A model generated the notes under the pieces. It saw nothing but the letters and a program-made list of their open reading frames with translations, was not told the origin of the DNA and searched no databases. Below, piece by piece: positions 41,312-52,566 of a DNA stretch of 64,000 nucleotides (its first letter is position 1; each line of letters begins with the position of its first letter). The DNA is taken from positions 1 to 64,000 of the forward strand of contig JACKJV010000002.1 of NCBI GenBank assembly GCA_020637775.1. Reading direction: 5' to 3'. This stretch comes from Brucellaceae bacterium. GTDB taxonomy: Bacteria > Pseudomonadota > Alphaproteobacteria > Rhizobiales > Rhizobiaceae. The position numbers and the translations under genes were made by a program.

Positions 41312-43302
41312 TCAGTCCCGCCCCAGGGTCCGGCGCACGGCCGTGGCGATTGTCCCTGCCTGCGGAATGGCCGCCGCTTCCAGGTGCCGCGCATAGGGCA
41401 CGGGAACTTCCGCCGAACAGACGCGCGCAAGCGGCGCATCGAGGTCGAAGAAAGCCTCCTCGGCGAGTTGCATGCCGATCTCGGCGGCAAGGCTGCCCGT
41501 TCGCCACCCTTCGTCCACGACCAGCGCGCGATGCGTCTTGCGCACCGAGGCGAGCACGGTTTCCATGTCGAGCGGGCGCAGCACCCGCAGGTCGATCACC
41601 TCCGCGTCAATGCCGTCCTTTTCCAGCATTTCCGCTGCTTCCAGCGTCTTGTAGAGCGATCCGCCATAGGTGATGAGGGTGATGTCGCGTCCGGCCCGCC
41701 GCACCGCCGCGCGCTCGATATCGACCGGCCCGGCATTGGCGGCGAGCGGTCCGGCGCGGTTGTAGAGCATGACATTCTCGAAGATGATGACCGGATCCGG
41801 TTCCTGGAGCGCCGTCCAGAGCATGCCGCGCGCATCCTCCAGCGTGGCCGGTGCCAGCACGCGCAGACCGGGGATATGCGCATAAAGCCCCTCGAAACTG
41901 TGCGAGTGCTGGGCGGCGAGCTGCTTGCCCGCGCCGGTTGCCATGCGGATGACGACAGGCACGCCGAACGCCCCGTTCGACATGTGCCGGTAGGTCGCGG
42001 CCGTATTGACGATCTGGTCGAGCGCCAGCAGCGAGAAATTCACGGTCATCAGTTCGACGATGGGACGCATGCCCGCCATGGCCGCGCCGATGCCGGCGCC
42101 GGTGAAGCCCGATTCCGAAAGTGGCGTGTCGCGGATCCGGTCGGGCCCGAACCGGTCGATCAGCCCCTTGCTGACCGCGTAGCAGCCACCATAGCGGCCG
42201 ACATCCTCGCCCATCAGGAAAACGCGTTCGTCCTTCTCCATGGCCTCCACGATCGCCGCCTTGACCGCTTCGCGGTAAGTGGTCTCGACGCTGCCCTGCG
42301 GTTCCGGAATGTCTGGTGGGGCAGGGCGCTCGTCCGCCACCACATGGCGCAGCAGCGTCTCCGCCGGCTCCCATGTGCCAGCCTCGGCGAATTGCACCGA
42401 TTCCGCGATTTCGGTTTCCGCCTCGGCCTCGATCCGTTCGACATCGGCCTTGTGAACGATGCCGGTCTGCTCCAGCCAGGTCCGGAAACGCAGGATCGGG
42501 CCCTTCTTGCGCCAGTCGTCGACCTCCTGGCGCTCGCGGTAAAGCTGTGCATCGAACATGGAATGGGCGCGGAAGCGATAGGTCCGGCATTCCAGCAGGA
42601 ACGGGCCTCCGCTCGCCGCCATGTGATCCAGCGCGCGCCGCGCCGCCGCTTCCACGGCCACGACGTCCATCCCGTCAACGTTCTCGGCTGCCACCGCATA
42701 GCCGGCCGCCTTGGCAGCCACGTCGGTCATGGCCTCCGACCGCTCCAGCGCGGTGCCCATGGCATAGCCGTTGTTCTCGCAGACGAACAGGACCGGCAAG
42801 TGCCAGAGCGAGGCGAGGTTCATCGCTTCGTGGAATTCGCCCTCGGCCACGGCGCCCTCGCCGAAGAAGCAGGCCGTGACGCGGTCTTCGGCGCGCATCC
42901 GGTCGGCGAGCGCCAGGCCCGCCGCCAATGGCAGGCCGCCGCCGACAATGGCATTGCCGCCATAGAAATTGGCCTCACGCGAAAACAGGTGCATGGATCC
43001 GCCGCGTCCGCCCGCGCAGCCCTCCGCCTTGCCGTACATCTCGGCCATCACCGCCTTCATCGGCACGCCGCGCACCAGCGCATGGGCATGTTCGCGATAA
43101 GTGGCGACGATCCGGTCCTTTTCCCGAAGCAGCGGAATGACGCCGGTGGCCACAGCCTCCTGCCCGTCATAGAGATGCAGGAAGCCGCGGATCTTTTCCT
43201 GCGTGTAGAGTTCGGCGCATGTCTCCTCGAAAAGGCGGATGCGGATCATCCGCGAAAGCTGCTCCAGTGCATGCGCCCGGTCCAGCCGGATTCTGGTCTG
43301 CG

Positions 43303-43306
<4 letters not shown>
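41312..43306 (-). CDS. Fused 2-oxoacid dehydrogenase E1 (alpha plus beta), thiamine-diphosphate dependent
   Basis: 664 aa in one chain. Residues 1-320 are E1-alpha: [10 protein letters not shown], and the ThDP/Mg motif [31 protein letters not shown] (GEG in place of GDG). From about residue 345 it is E1-beta: [61 protein letters not shown] and [21 protein letters not shown]. It decarboxylates a 2-oxoacid (pyruvate, acetoin-type or branched-chain) and passes acyl to E2. Fusion of alpha and beta is known but less common. It overlaps the ligase gene by 4 nt. Confidence 0.92.
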
Positions 43307-45057
<1,751 letters not shown>

Positions 45058-45080
45058 GAAGCTCTCCCGCTACGCTGGAG

Positions 45081-45389
45081 TCAGGACTTGCCGGTGCTGC
45101 GGATGGCCGAGCGTGGCAGGCCGTGCGCCTTCGACGGTCCGGTATGGTCCAGGTCGAGAGGGCCGGTGAGCTTGCCAAGCGCTACGAGGATGTCGGTCAG
45201 CAATTCGCTGTCCTCGCCGGGCATGCCTTCCTCCAGCGCGACGGCTTCCGACGATGCAAGGGACTCCCAGCGTCTGAGAACCTCGACCTTCTGGGCTTCG
45301 GATAGCCGTTCGTCGCCAAGGACATCCGACGGTTGCCCGTAAACGGCGGAAGGATCGGAAAGCGCCTTATCGAGATGGTCGCCCGCCAT
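45081..45389 (-). CDS. Hypothetical protein, acidic, in the low-oxygen operon
   Basis: 102 aa with no family I recognise. Visible: a central helix LSEAQKVEVLRRWESLASSEAVALEEGMPGEDSELLTDILVALGKLTG and a polar C-terminus rich in S, G and R (HGLPRSAIRSTGKS). No membrane segment or signal peptide. AGGGAGGACAGGGCC before ATG 45389 and its place between a small membrane protein gene and the ligase gene make it a confident gene of unknown role. Confidence 0.78.
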   Translation of the reverse strand: MAGDHLDKALSDPSAVYGQPSDVLGDERLSEAQKVEVLRRWESLASSEAVALEEGMPGEDSELLTDILVALGKLTGPLDLDHTGPSKAHGLPRSAIRSTGKS

Positions 45390-45402
45390 GGCCCTGTCCT
45401 CC

Positions 45403-45609
45403 CTATTCCTGGCTGGTGAATGTCAGATACATCAGCACCAGGTAGACGGCCGGCATGACAAGCGTGACGCCGATCTCGAGCGCCATCGGCGCACCGCAAT
45501 CGCTGGCCCACATGCGCCAGGCCACGAACAGCGAGGACAGGACAATGATCACCAGCCCGACATACCAGGGCGTCAGCCGGTTGCGCCCGGCAGCTGGTTG
45601 TGTCGCCAT
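45403..45609 (-). CDS. Small two-helix membrane protein, unknown function
   Basis: 68 aa. Two clear membrane segments, WYVGLVIIVLSSLFVAWRMWA and LEIGVTLVMPAVYLVLMYLTF, flank a short DCGAP loop. It is the first gene of the - strand operon leading to ligase, E1, E2 and ACP. AGGGAGGTTCTC precedes ATG 45609, and an Fnr-type box lies 54 nt upstream. Its function cannot be read from sequence. Confidence 0.8.
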   Translation of the reverse strand: MATQPAAGRNRLTPWYVGLVIIVLSSLFVAWRMWASDCGAPMALEIGVTLVMPAVYLVLMYLTFTSQE

Positions 45610-45662
45610 GAGAACCTCCCTTGTTTAATCCCCATCAGACACCGAGTTTGCCGGGACGGGCA

Positions 45663-45676
45663 TTGATGCCCGTCAA
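45663..45676. promoter_or_regulatory. Fnr-type box in the divergent region before the E1/E2/ACP operon
   Basis: TTGATGCCCGTCAA, 54 nt upstream of the 45609 start; a class II promoter would give a leader of about 19 nt. It has one mismatch to TTGAT-N4-ATCAA. It also lies 106 nt before the + strand sugar-binding-protein gene and could serve both directions. Confidence 0.62.
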
Positions 45677-45782
45677 TGACCCCGCTAAGCTGTGGCCCCT
45701 ACCGTTCATGGGTGAGGATGAACGGCGGTCTCCGGGCGACCTGTATCGCGGTCGCGGGCCGAACCAGGTGGAGGAAAAAGCG

Positions 45783-47039
45783 ATGTTCCAGCATATGAAG
45801 ATACTGGCAACGGCTGTCGCCATCGGCGCCGCTGCGACCGGCTTGGCGCGCGCGGACGGGACCGTCGAGGTCCTGCACTGGTGGACGTCAGGCGGTGAGG
45901 CCAAGGCCGTTGGCGAGTTGAAGAAGGCGTTCGAGGAGCAGGGCGGAACCTGGGAGGATTCGCCCATTGCGGGTGGTGGCGGCGATGCTGCGATGACAGC
46001 GCTGCGCGCCCGCGTCGTGGCTGGCAATCCGCCCGCTGCCGTGCAGTTGAAGGGTCCGGGCATCCAGGAATGGGCCGAGCAGGGCGCGCTCAACGACGTT
46101 GAGGGCGTGGCCGCGAGCGAGAACTGGGACAGCGTGCTGCCGCCGGCCCTTGCCGGTATCATGAAATATGACGGCAAATACGTCGCCGCGCCGGTCAACA
46201 TCCACCGCGTCGACTGGTTCTGGGCCAATCCGGACGTGCTGGCCAAGGCCGGCATCACCGACATGCCGAAGACCTGGGACGAATTCAACACCATGGCGGA
46301 CAAGCTGAAGGAAATGGGGATCACCCCGCTTGCCCATGGTGGCCAGCCCTGGCAGGATGCCACGGTCTTCGAGGACGTGGTCCTTGGCATTGGCGGCGCC
46401 GATTTCTACCGCAAGGCGCTTGTCGAACTCGACCAGGAAGCGCTGACCAGCGAGACGATGGTGAAGTCCTTCGACCAGTTGCGCCGCATGCGCGGCTATG
46501 TCGACGCGAACTTCTCCGGACGGGACTGGAACCTGGCCACCGCCATGGTGATGAAGGGCGAGGCTGCCTTCCAGATCATGGGCGACTGGGCCAAGGGTGA
46601 ATTCCTGGCGGCGGGCAAGGAGCCGGGCAAGGATTTCCTTTGCGCGCCAACGCCGGGCAACGGCTTCATCCTGAATTCCGACAGCTTCACCTTCTTCAAG
46701 GTGTCGGGCGAGGACCGCCTCAAGGGCCAGCAGGTTCTTGCGAGCCTCATCATGTCGCCGGGCTTCCAGGAAACCTTCAACCTCGCCAAGGGCTCGATTC
46801 CGGCACGCACAGACGTGGCGCTCGACAAGTTCGACATGTGTGCGAAGAAATCGCATGAGGACCTGCTCAAGGCCATCGAGAACGACACGCTCGTGCCCTC
46901 CATGGCCCATGAAATGGCGATCCCGCGCTCGGTGCGTGGCGAGTTCCTTGATGTCGTGACGAATTTCTTCAATTCCGACATGGCGTCGGCTGACGCGGTG
47001 CAGATGCTGGCCGACGCCGTCAAGCGCGCCCAGCAATAG
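45783..47039 (+). CDS. Carbohydrate ABC transporter substrate-binding protein (CUT1)
   Basis: 418 aa from ATG 45783, which has GGTGGAGGAAAAAGCG upstream and gives a signal peptide MFQHMKILATAVAIGAAATGLARA. GTVEVLHWWTSGGEAKAVGELKKAFEEQGGTW is the family 1 extracellular binding-protein start, and KYVAAPVNIHRVDWFWANPDVLAKAGI and GEAAFQIMGDWAKGEF are typical of glucose/glucoside-binding members. It is exported to the periplasm and delivers sugar to the two permeases. A hairpin separates it from them. Confidence 0.92.
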   Translation: MFQHMKILATAVAIGAAATGLARADGTVEVLHWWTSGGEAKAVGELKKAFEEQGGTWEDSPIAGGGGDAAMTALRARVVAGNPPAAVQLKGPGIQEWAEQGALNDVEGVAASENWDSVLPPALAGIMKYDGKYVAAPVNIHRVDWFWANPDVLAKAGITDMPKTWDEFNTMADKLKEMGITPLAHGGQPWQDATVFEDVVLGIGGADFYRKALVELDQEALTSETMVKSFDQLRRMRGYVDANFSGRDWNLATAMVMKGEAAFQIMGDWAKGEFLAAGKEPGKDFLCAPTPGNGFILNSDSFTFFKVSGEDRLKGQQVLASLIMSPGFQETFNLAKGSIPARTDVALDKFDMCAKKSHEDLLKAIENDTLVPSMAHEMAIPRSVRGEFLDVVTNFFNSDMASADAVQMLADAVKRAQQ

Positions 47040-47047
47040 AAGGTCGG

Positions 47048-47079
47048 GCGTGGCCGGGGCGCAATCGTCCCGGCCGCGC
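47048..47079 (+). other. Intergenic hairpin after the sugar-binding-protein gene
   Basis: GCGTGGCCGGG at 47048-47058 and CCCGGCCGCGC at 47069-47079 form an 11-bp stem with one T-G wobble and a 10-nt loop. It occupies the region of a possible GTG start (47050) for the permease, which favours ATG 47089 as the true start. Confidence 0.65.
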
Positions 47080-47088
47080 GCATGCGCC

Positions 47089-47988
47089 ATGAGCACGCGA
47101 ACCGGCCATTCCAGTTTCAGCCATGCCGTCGAGCGCTGGCTGCCGAAGATCGTGGTTTCCCCGCTCTTCGCCATCTCGCTGTTCTTCGTCTACGGCTTCA
47201 TTGCCTGGACGGCCTATATCTCCTTCACCCGCTCCGGCGTCATGCCCGTCTACGACCTGGATGGCCTGTCGCAATACGAGCGGCTGTGGCAGACGCCGCG
47301 CTGGTATGTGGCGCTGACCAATCTCTTTGTCTTCTCCGCGCTTTTCATTGCCATATCCACCGCCATCGGCATCCTGCTGGCCATTCTCCTGGACCAGCGC
47401 ATCCGCGCCGAAGGCGTCATCCGGACCGTCTATCTCTATCCCATGGCGCTGTCCTTCATCGTCACGGGCACGGTGTGGAAATGGATCCTCAATCCCGGTC
47501 TCGGCATCGAGCGGCTGATGCATGAAGCCGGTTTTACGGGCTTCACCTTTGACTGGCTCGTCAATTCCGACATGGCGATCTACACCGTCGTCATGGCCGG
47601 CGTCTGGCAATCGTCGGGCTATGCCATGGCGCTCTTCCTGGCCGGGCTGCGGTCTGTCGACGATGAGATCCTCAAGGCCGCGGCCATGGACGGTGCAGGC
47701 CCCTGGCGCACCTATACCGGCATCGTGCTGCCGATGATGCGGCCGGTCTTCCTGTCCACCATCATCATCCTGGCCCACCTCGCCATCAAGAGCTTCGATC
47801 TCGTCATCGCCCTGACCGGCGGCGGGCCGGGCTATGCTACCGACATGCCGGCCACCTTCATGTATTCCTTCGCCTTCCAGCGCTCCGAACTGGGCGTGGC
47901 GGCGGCCAGCGCCATCATGATGCTGATGACGGTGGTGGCCATCATCGTACCCTATCTCTATTCCGAACTGAGAAGGGGCGGGCCATGA
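47089..47988 (+). CDS. Carbohydrate ABC transporter permease (MalF/UgpA type)
   Basis: 299 aa from ATG 47089. The EAA coupling loop is SVDDEILKAAAMDGAGPWRTYTGIVLPMMRPVF, and about six membrane helices start with PLFAISLFFVYGFIAWTAYISF. A GTG at 47050 would add 13 residues but lies inside the preceding hairpin. The stop overlaps the next permease by ATGA. It forms the channel with that partner. Confidence 0.92.
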   Translation: MSTRTGHSSFSHAVERWLPKIVVSPLFAISLFFVYGFIAWTAYISFTRSGVMPVYDLDGLSQYERLWQTPRWYVALTNLFVFSALFIAISTAIGILLAILLDQRIRAEGVIRTVYLYPMALSFIVTGTVWKWILNPGLGIERLMHEAGFTGFTFDWLVNSDMAIYTVVMAGVWQSSGYAMALFLAGLRSVDDEILKAAAMDGAGPWRTYTGIVLPMMRPVFLSTIIILAHLAIKSFDLVIALTGGGPGYATDMPATFMYSFAFQRSELGVAAASAIMMLMTVVAIIVPYLYSELRRGGP

Positions 47989-48878
47989 GCGCACCGGCAT
48001 CCGGAGGGATTGTCCGCAAGAAGGGCTGGCGGCAGACGCTGGCGCGAATTTCGCTTTATGCGGCGCTGGCGCTTTTCTGCCTCTATTACCTCGCACCGCT
48101 CCTGGTGATGATTTCCACGTCGCTGAAGTCGCTGGAGGAAATCCGCACCGGCACGCTCATCAGTCCGCCCGGCAGCATCAGCTTCGATGCCTGGGCGAAA
48201 GCCTGGAGCCAGGCCTGCGTCGGCGTGCGCTGCGACGGGCTGAAACCCTACATGATGAACTCTGTCGCCATGGTCGTGCCGGCGGTCTTCGTTTCCACGC
48301 TGCTGGGCGCGCTCAACGGCTATGCGCTGACCAAATGGCGCTTTCGCGGGGCAGACATCATCTTCGCGCTCATGCTGTTCGGCGCCTTCATCCCGTTTCA
48401 GGTCATCCTGTTGCCGATGGCGCGCACACTGGGCATGATGGGGCTGGCCGGCACCATTCCCGGCCTCATTCTCGTCCACACCATTTATGGCCTTGCCTTC
48501 ACCACCCTTTTCTTCCGCAATTTCTTCATCGGCGTGTCCGATGGCATCATCCATGCCGCCAAGATCGACGGCGCCGGCTTCTTCTCCATCTTTTTCCGCA
48601 TCGTCCTGCCCATGTCGATACCGGCCATCGTGGTCACTGTGATCTGGCAGTTCACCCAGATCTGGAACGACTTCCTTTTCGGTGTCGCCTTCACCGTGGG
48701 CGACAGCAACCCGGTCACCGTCGCGCTCAACAACGTCGTCAACACATCGACCGGCGTGAAGGAATACAATGTCGACATGGCCGCAGCCATCATCGCGGCG
48801 CTGCCGACGCTGGCGGTCTACGTGATCGCGGGAACCTATTTCGTGCGCGGCCTGGCCGCCGGTGCGGTGAAAGGATAG
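47985..48878 (+). CDS. Carbohydrate ABC transporter permease (MalG/UgpE type)
   Basis: 297 aa with six membrane helices. YLAPLLVMISTSLKSLEEIRTG near the N-terminus, and the coupling loop GVSDGIIHAAKIDGAGFFSIFFRIVLPMSIPAIVV, are family-typical. An insertion SQACVGVRCDGLKPYMMNS with two cysteines sits on the periplasmic side after helix 1, as in glucose-type importers. It starts in the upstream permease stop. Confidence 0.93.
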   Translation: MSAPASGGIVRKKGWRQTLARISLYAALALFCLYYLAPLLVMISTSLKSLEEIRTGTLISPPGSISFDAWAKAWSQACVGVRCDGLKPYMMNSVAMVVPAVFVSTLLGALNGYALTKWRFRGADIIFALMLFGAFIPFQVILLPMARTLGMMGLAGTIPGLILVHTIYGLAFTTLFFRNFFIGVSDGIIHAAKIDGAGFFSIFFRIVLPMSIPAIVVTVIWQFTQIWNDFLFGVAFTVGDSNPVTVALNNVVNTSTGVKEYNVDMAAAIIAALPTLAVYVIAGTYFVRGLAAGAVKG

Positions 48879-48881
48879 GCC

Positions 48882-49982
48882 ATGTCAGGCATCACGCTGG
48901 AAAAGGTGTCCAAGCGCTTTGGCACCACCGAGGTCATCAAGGGCATCGACCTGGAAATAGGCGAGGGCGAGTTCATCGTGCTTGTCGGGCCGTCCGGCTG
49001 CGGCAAGTCCACCCTGCTCAACCTCGTCGCCGGGCTCGAAACCCTCTCCGGCGGCGATATCCGCATTGGCGGCCGCATCGTCAATGACGTGCCGCCGCGT
49101 GACCGCGACATCGCCATGGTCTTCCAGTCCTATGCGCTCTATCCGACGAAGTCGGTGCGCGACAACATCACCTTCGGCATGGTCACGCGCCGCGTGCCGC
49201 GCGCAGAGCAGGAAACGGCGGTGGCCGAAGTCTCGTCACTGCTGCATATCGACCGGCTGCTGGACCGCAAGCCCGGGCAATTGTCCGGCGGCCAGCGCCA
49301 GCGTGTCGCCATGGGCCGCGCACTGGTTCGCAATCCGGACGTCTTCCTGTTCGACGAACCGCTGTCGAATCTCGACGCCAAGCTGCGTATCGAGATGCGC
49401 ACCGAGATCAAGAAGCTGCACCAGCGGCTCGGCCGCACCATCGTCTATGTCACCCACGACCAGATCGAGGCGATGACGCTGGCCACCCGCATCGCCGTCA
49501 TGGACAATGGCCATATCCGCCAATATGCCGATCCGGAAACCATCTACGAACACCCCGTGGACCTTTTCGTGGCCGGGTTCATGGGGTCGCCGCCCATGAA
49601 CATGCTGCCGGGCCGGCTCGTGACGGGTGAGGCCGGGATCTCCGTGGATACCGGCGACGGACTCGTCTTTCCGCTGCCGGGCCGTCTGGCGGAACGCGTG
49701 GCAGGCCAGGAAGGCCGCGACGTGGTGCTGGGCCTGCGCCCGGAGACCATTTTCGCCGCCGGTACGGAACTGCCCGGACCCGACCGTTATGTCTTCGAAC
49801 GTCCGGTCGACGTGGTTGAACCGACCGGGCCTGACACGATGATCATCTTCTCGATTGCCGGCACCGATACCATCGCACGCGTGCGTCCGCAGGATGCCAG
49901 GCCGCCGGGAACGCCGTTCCGCTTCGAGGTGGAAATGGGCAAGGCGAAGCTGTTCGACCGCAAGAGCGAAATGCATCTGTAG
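48882..49982 (+). CDS. Carbohydrate ABC transporter ATP-binding protein (UgpC/MsmK type)
   Basis: 366 aa. Walker [10 protein letters not shown] lies near residue 37, the Q-loop is [14 protein letters not shown], the signature [17 protein letters not shown] near 133 and Walker [13 protein letters not shown]. The C-terminal TOBE domain (from about 240) has [14 protein letters not shown] and ends with [29 protein letters not shown]. Such ATPases energise CUT1 sugar importers and can be shared among them. It completes a four-gene sugar operon. Confidence 0.94.
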   Translation: MSGITLEKVSKRFGTTEVIKGIDLEIGEGEFIVLVGPSGCGKSTLLNLVAGLETLSGGDIRIGGRIVNDVPPRDRDIAMVFQSYALYPTKSVRDNITFGMVTRRVPRAEQETAVAEVSSLLHIDRLLDRKPGQLSGGQRQRVAMGRALVRNPDVFLFDEPLSNLDAKLRIEMRTEIKKLHQRLGRTIVYVTHDQIEAMTLATRIAVMDNGHIRQYADPETIYEHPVDLFVAGFMGSPPMNMLPGRLVTGEAGISVDTGDGLVFPLPGRLAERVAGQEGRDVVLGLRPETIFAAGTELPGPDRYVFERPVDVVEPTGPDTMIIFSIAGTDTIARVRPQDARPPGTPFRFEVEMGKAKLFDRKSEMHL

Positions 49983-50015
49983 GCTCTCGGCGAAGGCGCC
50001 GGCGCGGCTCGTCCC

Positions 50016-50324
50016 TCATGTTGAGGACATGGCGTGGCCCGTCCCGGCATGTGCCGGCGGTGGATCGGCCACCAGCGCGAGAATCCGGCCCGCTGCTTCC
50101 GACTGTATGCGGGACACACCTGCCTCCGGGGCCAATATCTTGACGAAGAAGGAAATAAGCGCGCGTGTATCCGAAAAGGAACGCGGCTTGAATTCCATGA
50201 TGTCGTTCCACGCTGCCTGCAATTCCCGATCGAGAAACCCGACCAGTTCCCTGTTGTCCTCGGCAATGGCTTTTTCCAGTCCCGCCGAAGTGGATCGGAA
50301 TCGATCAATCAGATGTTCTGCCAT
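50016..50324 (-). CDS. Small helical protein of unknown function
   Basis: 102 aa if it starts at ATG 50324 (MAEHLIDRFRSTSAGLEKAIAEDNRELVGFLDRELQAAWNDIMEFKP). An in-frame ATG at 50414 would add 30 residues, including three cysteines. The protein is predicted mostly helical, with no signal peptide or membrane segment, and I recognise no family. It lies downstream of nnrS on the same strand after a 245-nt gap with a palindrome and a GTGA-N6-TCAC site, so it probably has its own promoter. Confidence 0.55.
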   Translation of the reverse strand: MAEHLIDRFRSTSAGLEKAIAEDNRELVGFLDRELQAAWNDIMEFKPRSFSDTRALISFFVKILAPEAGVSRIQSEAAGRILALVADPPPAHAGTGHAMSST

Positions 50325-50361
50325 GGCCCCCGAAACCATCATACAATAATCAAAATGCAAA

Positions 50362-50375
50362 GTGACAGAAATCAC
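50362..50375. promoter_or_regulatory. Crp-type site GTGA-N6-TCAC
   Basis: GTGACAGAAATCAC is a perfect dyad of the Crp/Fnr superfamily, in AT-rich DNA 38 nt upstream of ATG 50324. If the longer start at 50414 were used it would lie inside the coding region. Confidence 0.35.
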
Positions 50376-50443
50376 CCCACAACCCGGAAAATTCCGGCAA
50401 TCAACTTTATCCAAGATTTCGATATTTTAAATATAAGAATTTC

Positions 50444-50470
50444 ACCGTTTGGAAAAATTTTCAAAACGGT
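50444..50470. repeat. 27-bp imperfect palindrome downstream of nnrS
   Basis: Arms ACCGTTT-G-GAAAA and TTTTC-A-AAACGGT are mirror complements except for one position, with a single central base. It is AT-rich in otherwise GC-rich DNA and lies 100 nt past the nnrS stop. It could act as a terminator-like structure or as an operator for the small gene at 50016. Confidence 0.45.
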
Positions 50471-50569
50471 TCGCACGATGTGCCGGGCGAACCTGCATGG
50501 AGCGCCCGGCGGCCGGTTCGTTTCCCCGGGTCAGGCGCCTTGCAGCGCTTTCGACCGAAACGGACAGTT

Positions 50570-51748
50570 CTAGGCGCGCGGTGAGACCAGGGCCTTGCCG
50601 AAAAGGAGACCGAAACCGAGGAAGGCGGCGGCCCAGAAGAGGCCCGATGCGGTGAGCGGCCATGCCTGTCCGGCACTTTCCAGCGCGGCATAGATGCGCA
50701 GCAACGCGCTGGCGACAAGGCATGCGAAAACCAGTCTTGCGCCACGACCCATGGTCAGCGCCTGTCCGGTATGCCCGAGCGTTGCCCGCATCATGACGGC
50801 CAGCACCATGGCACCCACGGCGCCGACACCGAAGGCATGCATGCCGGCGGCGGCTGACACCGCATCGGGCATGAGCGCCGCGGCACCGGCCAGGGCAAAG
50901 CCGAGCGGCAGGAAGAGGAAGGCGAGGTGCAGGATGAGCACCAGCGGTTCGCGTCCCGTGCGTTCCCCGGTCCAGCGCGCCTGCCGGATGAGGTTGGCCA
51001 GGCCGGCGGCCATCATCGCCAGGCCGGTGGCCGGATGCATGGGCAGGATGATCCATGCGATGAGGGCAGCGGCGCTGAGCACGAGCGCGCCCTTGTCCAC
51101 CGGGCCGAAGGGCACTGGCAAGCGGCCGGGATTTTCCCGCACCAGCCAGTTGCGGGTGAAGCTGGGAATGATCCGCCCGCCGATGATCATGATCAGCATG
51201 ATCGCCGCTGCCATGCCCATCCGCCGCGCGAAATCGCTGGTTCCCTCGAGATGCAGTTCGAGATGGAACACGGCATTGCCGGCAAACAGCACCGTCAGTG
51301 GCACAAGCACTTTCAGGTTTCGCCAGTTGCGCCCCGCGATGATTTCATTGGCGATCACCCCCATGACGCAAGCCAGGAAGGCAAGGTCGATGACAGCCAC
51401 AGCCAGCGGCCCGAGCCAGCCCGGATCGGCCATCGCGATGCGCCCGGCCAGCCAGACGCCGGTAAGCATGGCCAGACCCTTGCCCTGCACCGGAAGGCGG
51501 CCTGTCCAGTTCGGAACGGCGGTCAGCAGAAAGCCGGTCACGATGGCCGGAAGGAAGCCGAAGATCATCTCGTGCACGTGCCAGTCCAGCACGCCGGCGG
51601 CCGGCTCGAAACGGATGAGGCCATCCAGCACGAGAACCCATGTCAGGATCGCCAGTCCGCCGAAAAGGGCTCCAAAGAGGAAAAACGGACGGAAACCATA
51701 TGACATGATGGCCGGTCCGTTGTATTGCCTGAGCCTTGGAATGGGCAT
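50570..51748 (-). CDS. nnrS: NnrS family protein
   Basis: 392 aa, about 12 membrane helices. The start is ATG 51748 with GGAGG 6 nt upstream, giving MPIPRLRQYNGPAIMSYGFRPFFLFGALFGGLAILTW, the family N-terminus. Conserved histidines include LDWHVHEMIFGFLPAIVTGFLLTAVPNWTGR and FHLELHLEG, candidates for heme/copper ligation. NnrS proteins are associated with relief of nitric oxide stress in denitrifiers. It is divergent from nnrR, with an NnrR-type box between them. Confidence 0.92.
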   Translation of the reverse strand: MPIPRLRQYNGPAIMSYGFRPFFLFGALFGGLAILTWVLVLDGLIRFEPAAGVLDWHVHEMIFGFLPAIVTGFLLTAVPNWTGRLPVQGKGLAMLTGVWLAGRIAMADPGWLGPLAVAVIDLAFLACVMGVIANEIIAGRNWRNLKVLVPLTVLFAGNAVFHLELHLEGTSDFARRMGMAAAIMLIMIIGGRIIPSFTRNWLVRENPGRLPVPFGPVDKGALVLSAAALIAWIILPMHPATGLAMMAAGLANLIRQARWTGERTGREPLVLILHLAFLFLPLGFALAGAAALMPDAVSAAAGMHAFGVGAVGAMVLAVMMRATLGHTGQALTMGRGARLVFACLVASALLRIYAALESAGQAWPLTASGLFWAAAFLGFGLLFGKALVSPRA

Positions 51749-51837
51749 GGATCGCCTCCGTATGCTTGTCTTTGGGCCGGCCCGGTTCACAGCGAGCCTG
51801 AACGATCGACTTATGGCTGCCCGGCCCGCGCACATCG

Positions 51838-51851
51838 TTGCGCAAACGCAA
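51838..51851. promoter_or_regulatory. NnrR-type box TTGC-N6-GCAA in the nnrS/nnrR divergent region
   Basis: TTGCGCAAACGCAA. Its centre is 97 nt before the nnrS start, giving a 55-nt leader for a class II promoter. It ends only 13 nt before the nnrR ATG, a position suited to repression of nnrR. Confidence 0.62.
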
Positions 51852-51864
51852 TTTCGGGAACGAC

Positions 51865-52566
51865 ATGGCCAGACTGAACCGGACTCTGATTGCCGATATC
51901 GATGTTTTCCAGGGGCTTGATGACGAGGATCTCGACGCAGTGCTGGAACATGCCAGCGCCTTGCGCGTGGAAAGGGACAGCCCCGTTTTCGAGCAGGGTG
52001 GCGAGGCAAACCGCTTCTTCCTGCTGCTTGATGGCGCCCTGCGCGTTGTCCAGACCACGAAGGACGGCCAGCAGGTGATCGCCCGCTACATCGCCGCTGG
52101 TTCGCTGGTCGGCATTGCACCGGCCATCGGGCGGGACACCTATCCCGCGACGGCCGTGGCCGCCGTCGATTGTGTCCTGGTATGGTGGCCGATGAGCGTC
52201 TGGCCGGACCTGACCGCCCGCTTCCCGCTCTTCGCCGCCAATGCCTACAAGACGGTGGGCATGCGATTGCAGGAAACCCAGGACCGGGTCGTGGAACTGT
52301 CGCTGGCCCAGGTCGAACAGCGTGTGGCCAATGCGGTTCTGCGGCTGGTGCGCCAGACCGGGCGCAAGACGGAAGACGGTATCGAGATCGACTTTCCGGT
52401 CTCGCGCCAGGACATTGCCGACATGACAGGCACGACCCTGCACACGGTCAGCCGCCTGATGAGCGCCTGGGAAGGGCAGGGCATGATCCGCAGCGGGCGC
52501 AAGCGCATCAGCGTCACCGATCCCCACCGCCTCATGCTGGTCAGTCAGGGCAAGAAGGAGTCCTAG
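51865..52566 (+). CDS. nnrR: Crp/Fnr family regulator, NnrR/Dnr-like
   Basis: 233 aa from ATG 51865 (MARLNRTLIADIDVFQGLDDEDLDAVLEHA). Residues 20-130 form a cyclic-nucleotide-binding-like sensor barrel without the Fnr cysteine cluster, so the signal is likely nitric oxide through heme, as in Dnr/NnrR. The helix-turn-helix is VSRQDIADMTGTTLHTVSRLMSAWEGQG. In it the Fnr E-x2-S-R triad is replaced by H193-x2-S196-R197. The nearby genes (nnrS, pseudoazurin, nos) carry TTGC-N6-GCAA boxes that it may read. Confidence 0.88.
   Translation: MARLNRTLIADIDVFQGLDDEDLDAVLEHASALRVERDSPVFEQGGEANRFFLLLDGALRVVQTTKDGQQVIARYIAAGSLVGIAPAIGRDTYPATAVAAVDCVLVWWPMSVWPDLTARFPLFAANAYKTVGMRLQETQDRVVELSLAQVEQRVANAVLRLVRQTGRKTEDGIEIDFPVSRQDIADMTGTTLHTVSRLMSAWEGQGMIRSGRKRISVTDPHRLMLVSQGKKES

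Noticed and set aside
47050..47088. GTG start for the first sugar permease
   Set aside because: The codon lies inside an 11-bp hairpin and adds a non-homologous leader; ATG 47089 is preferred.
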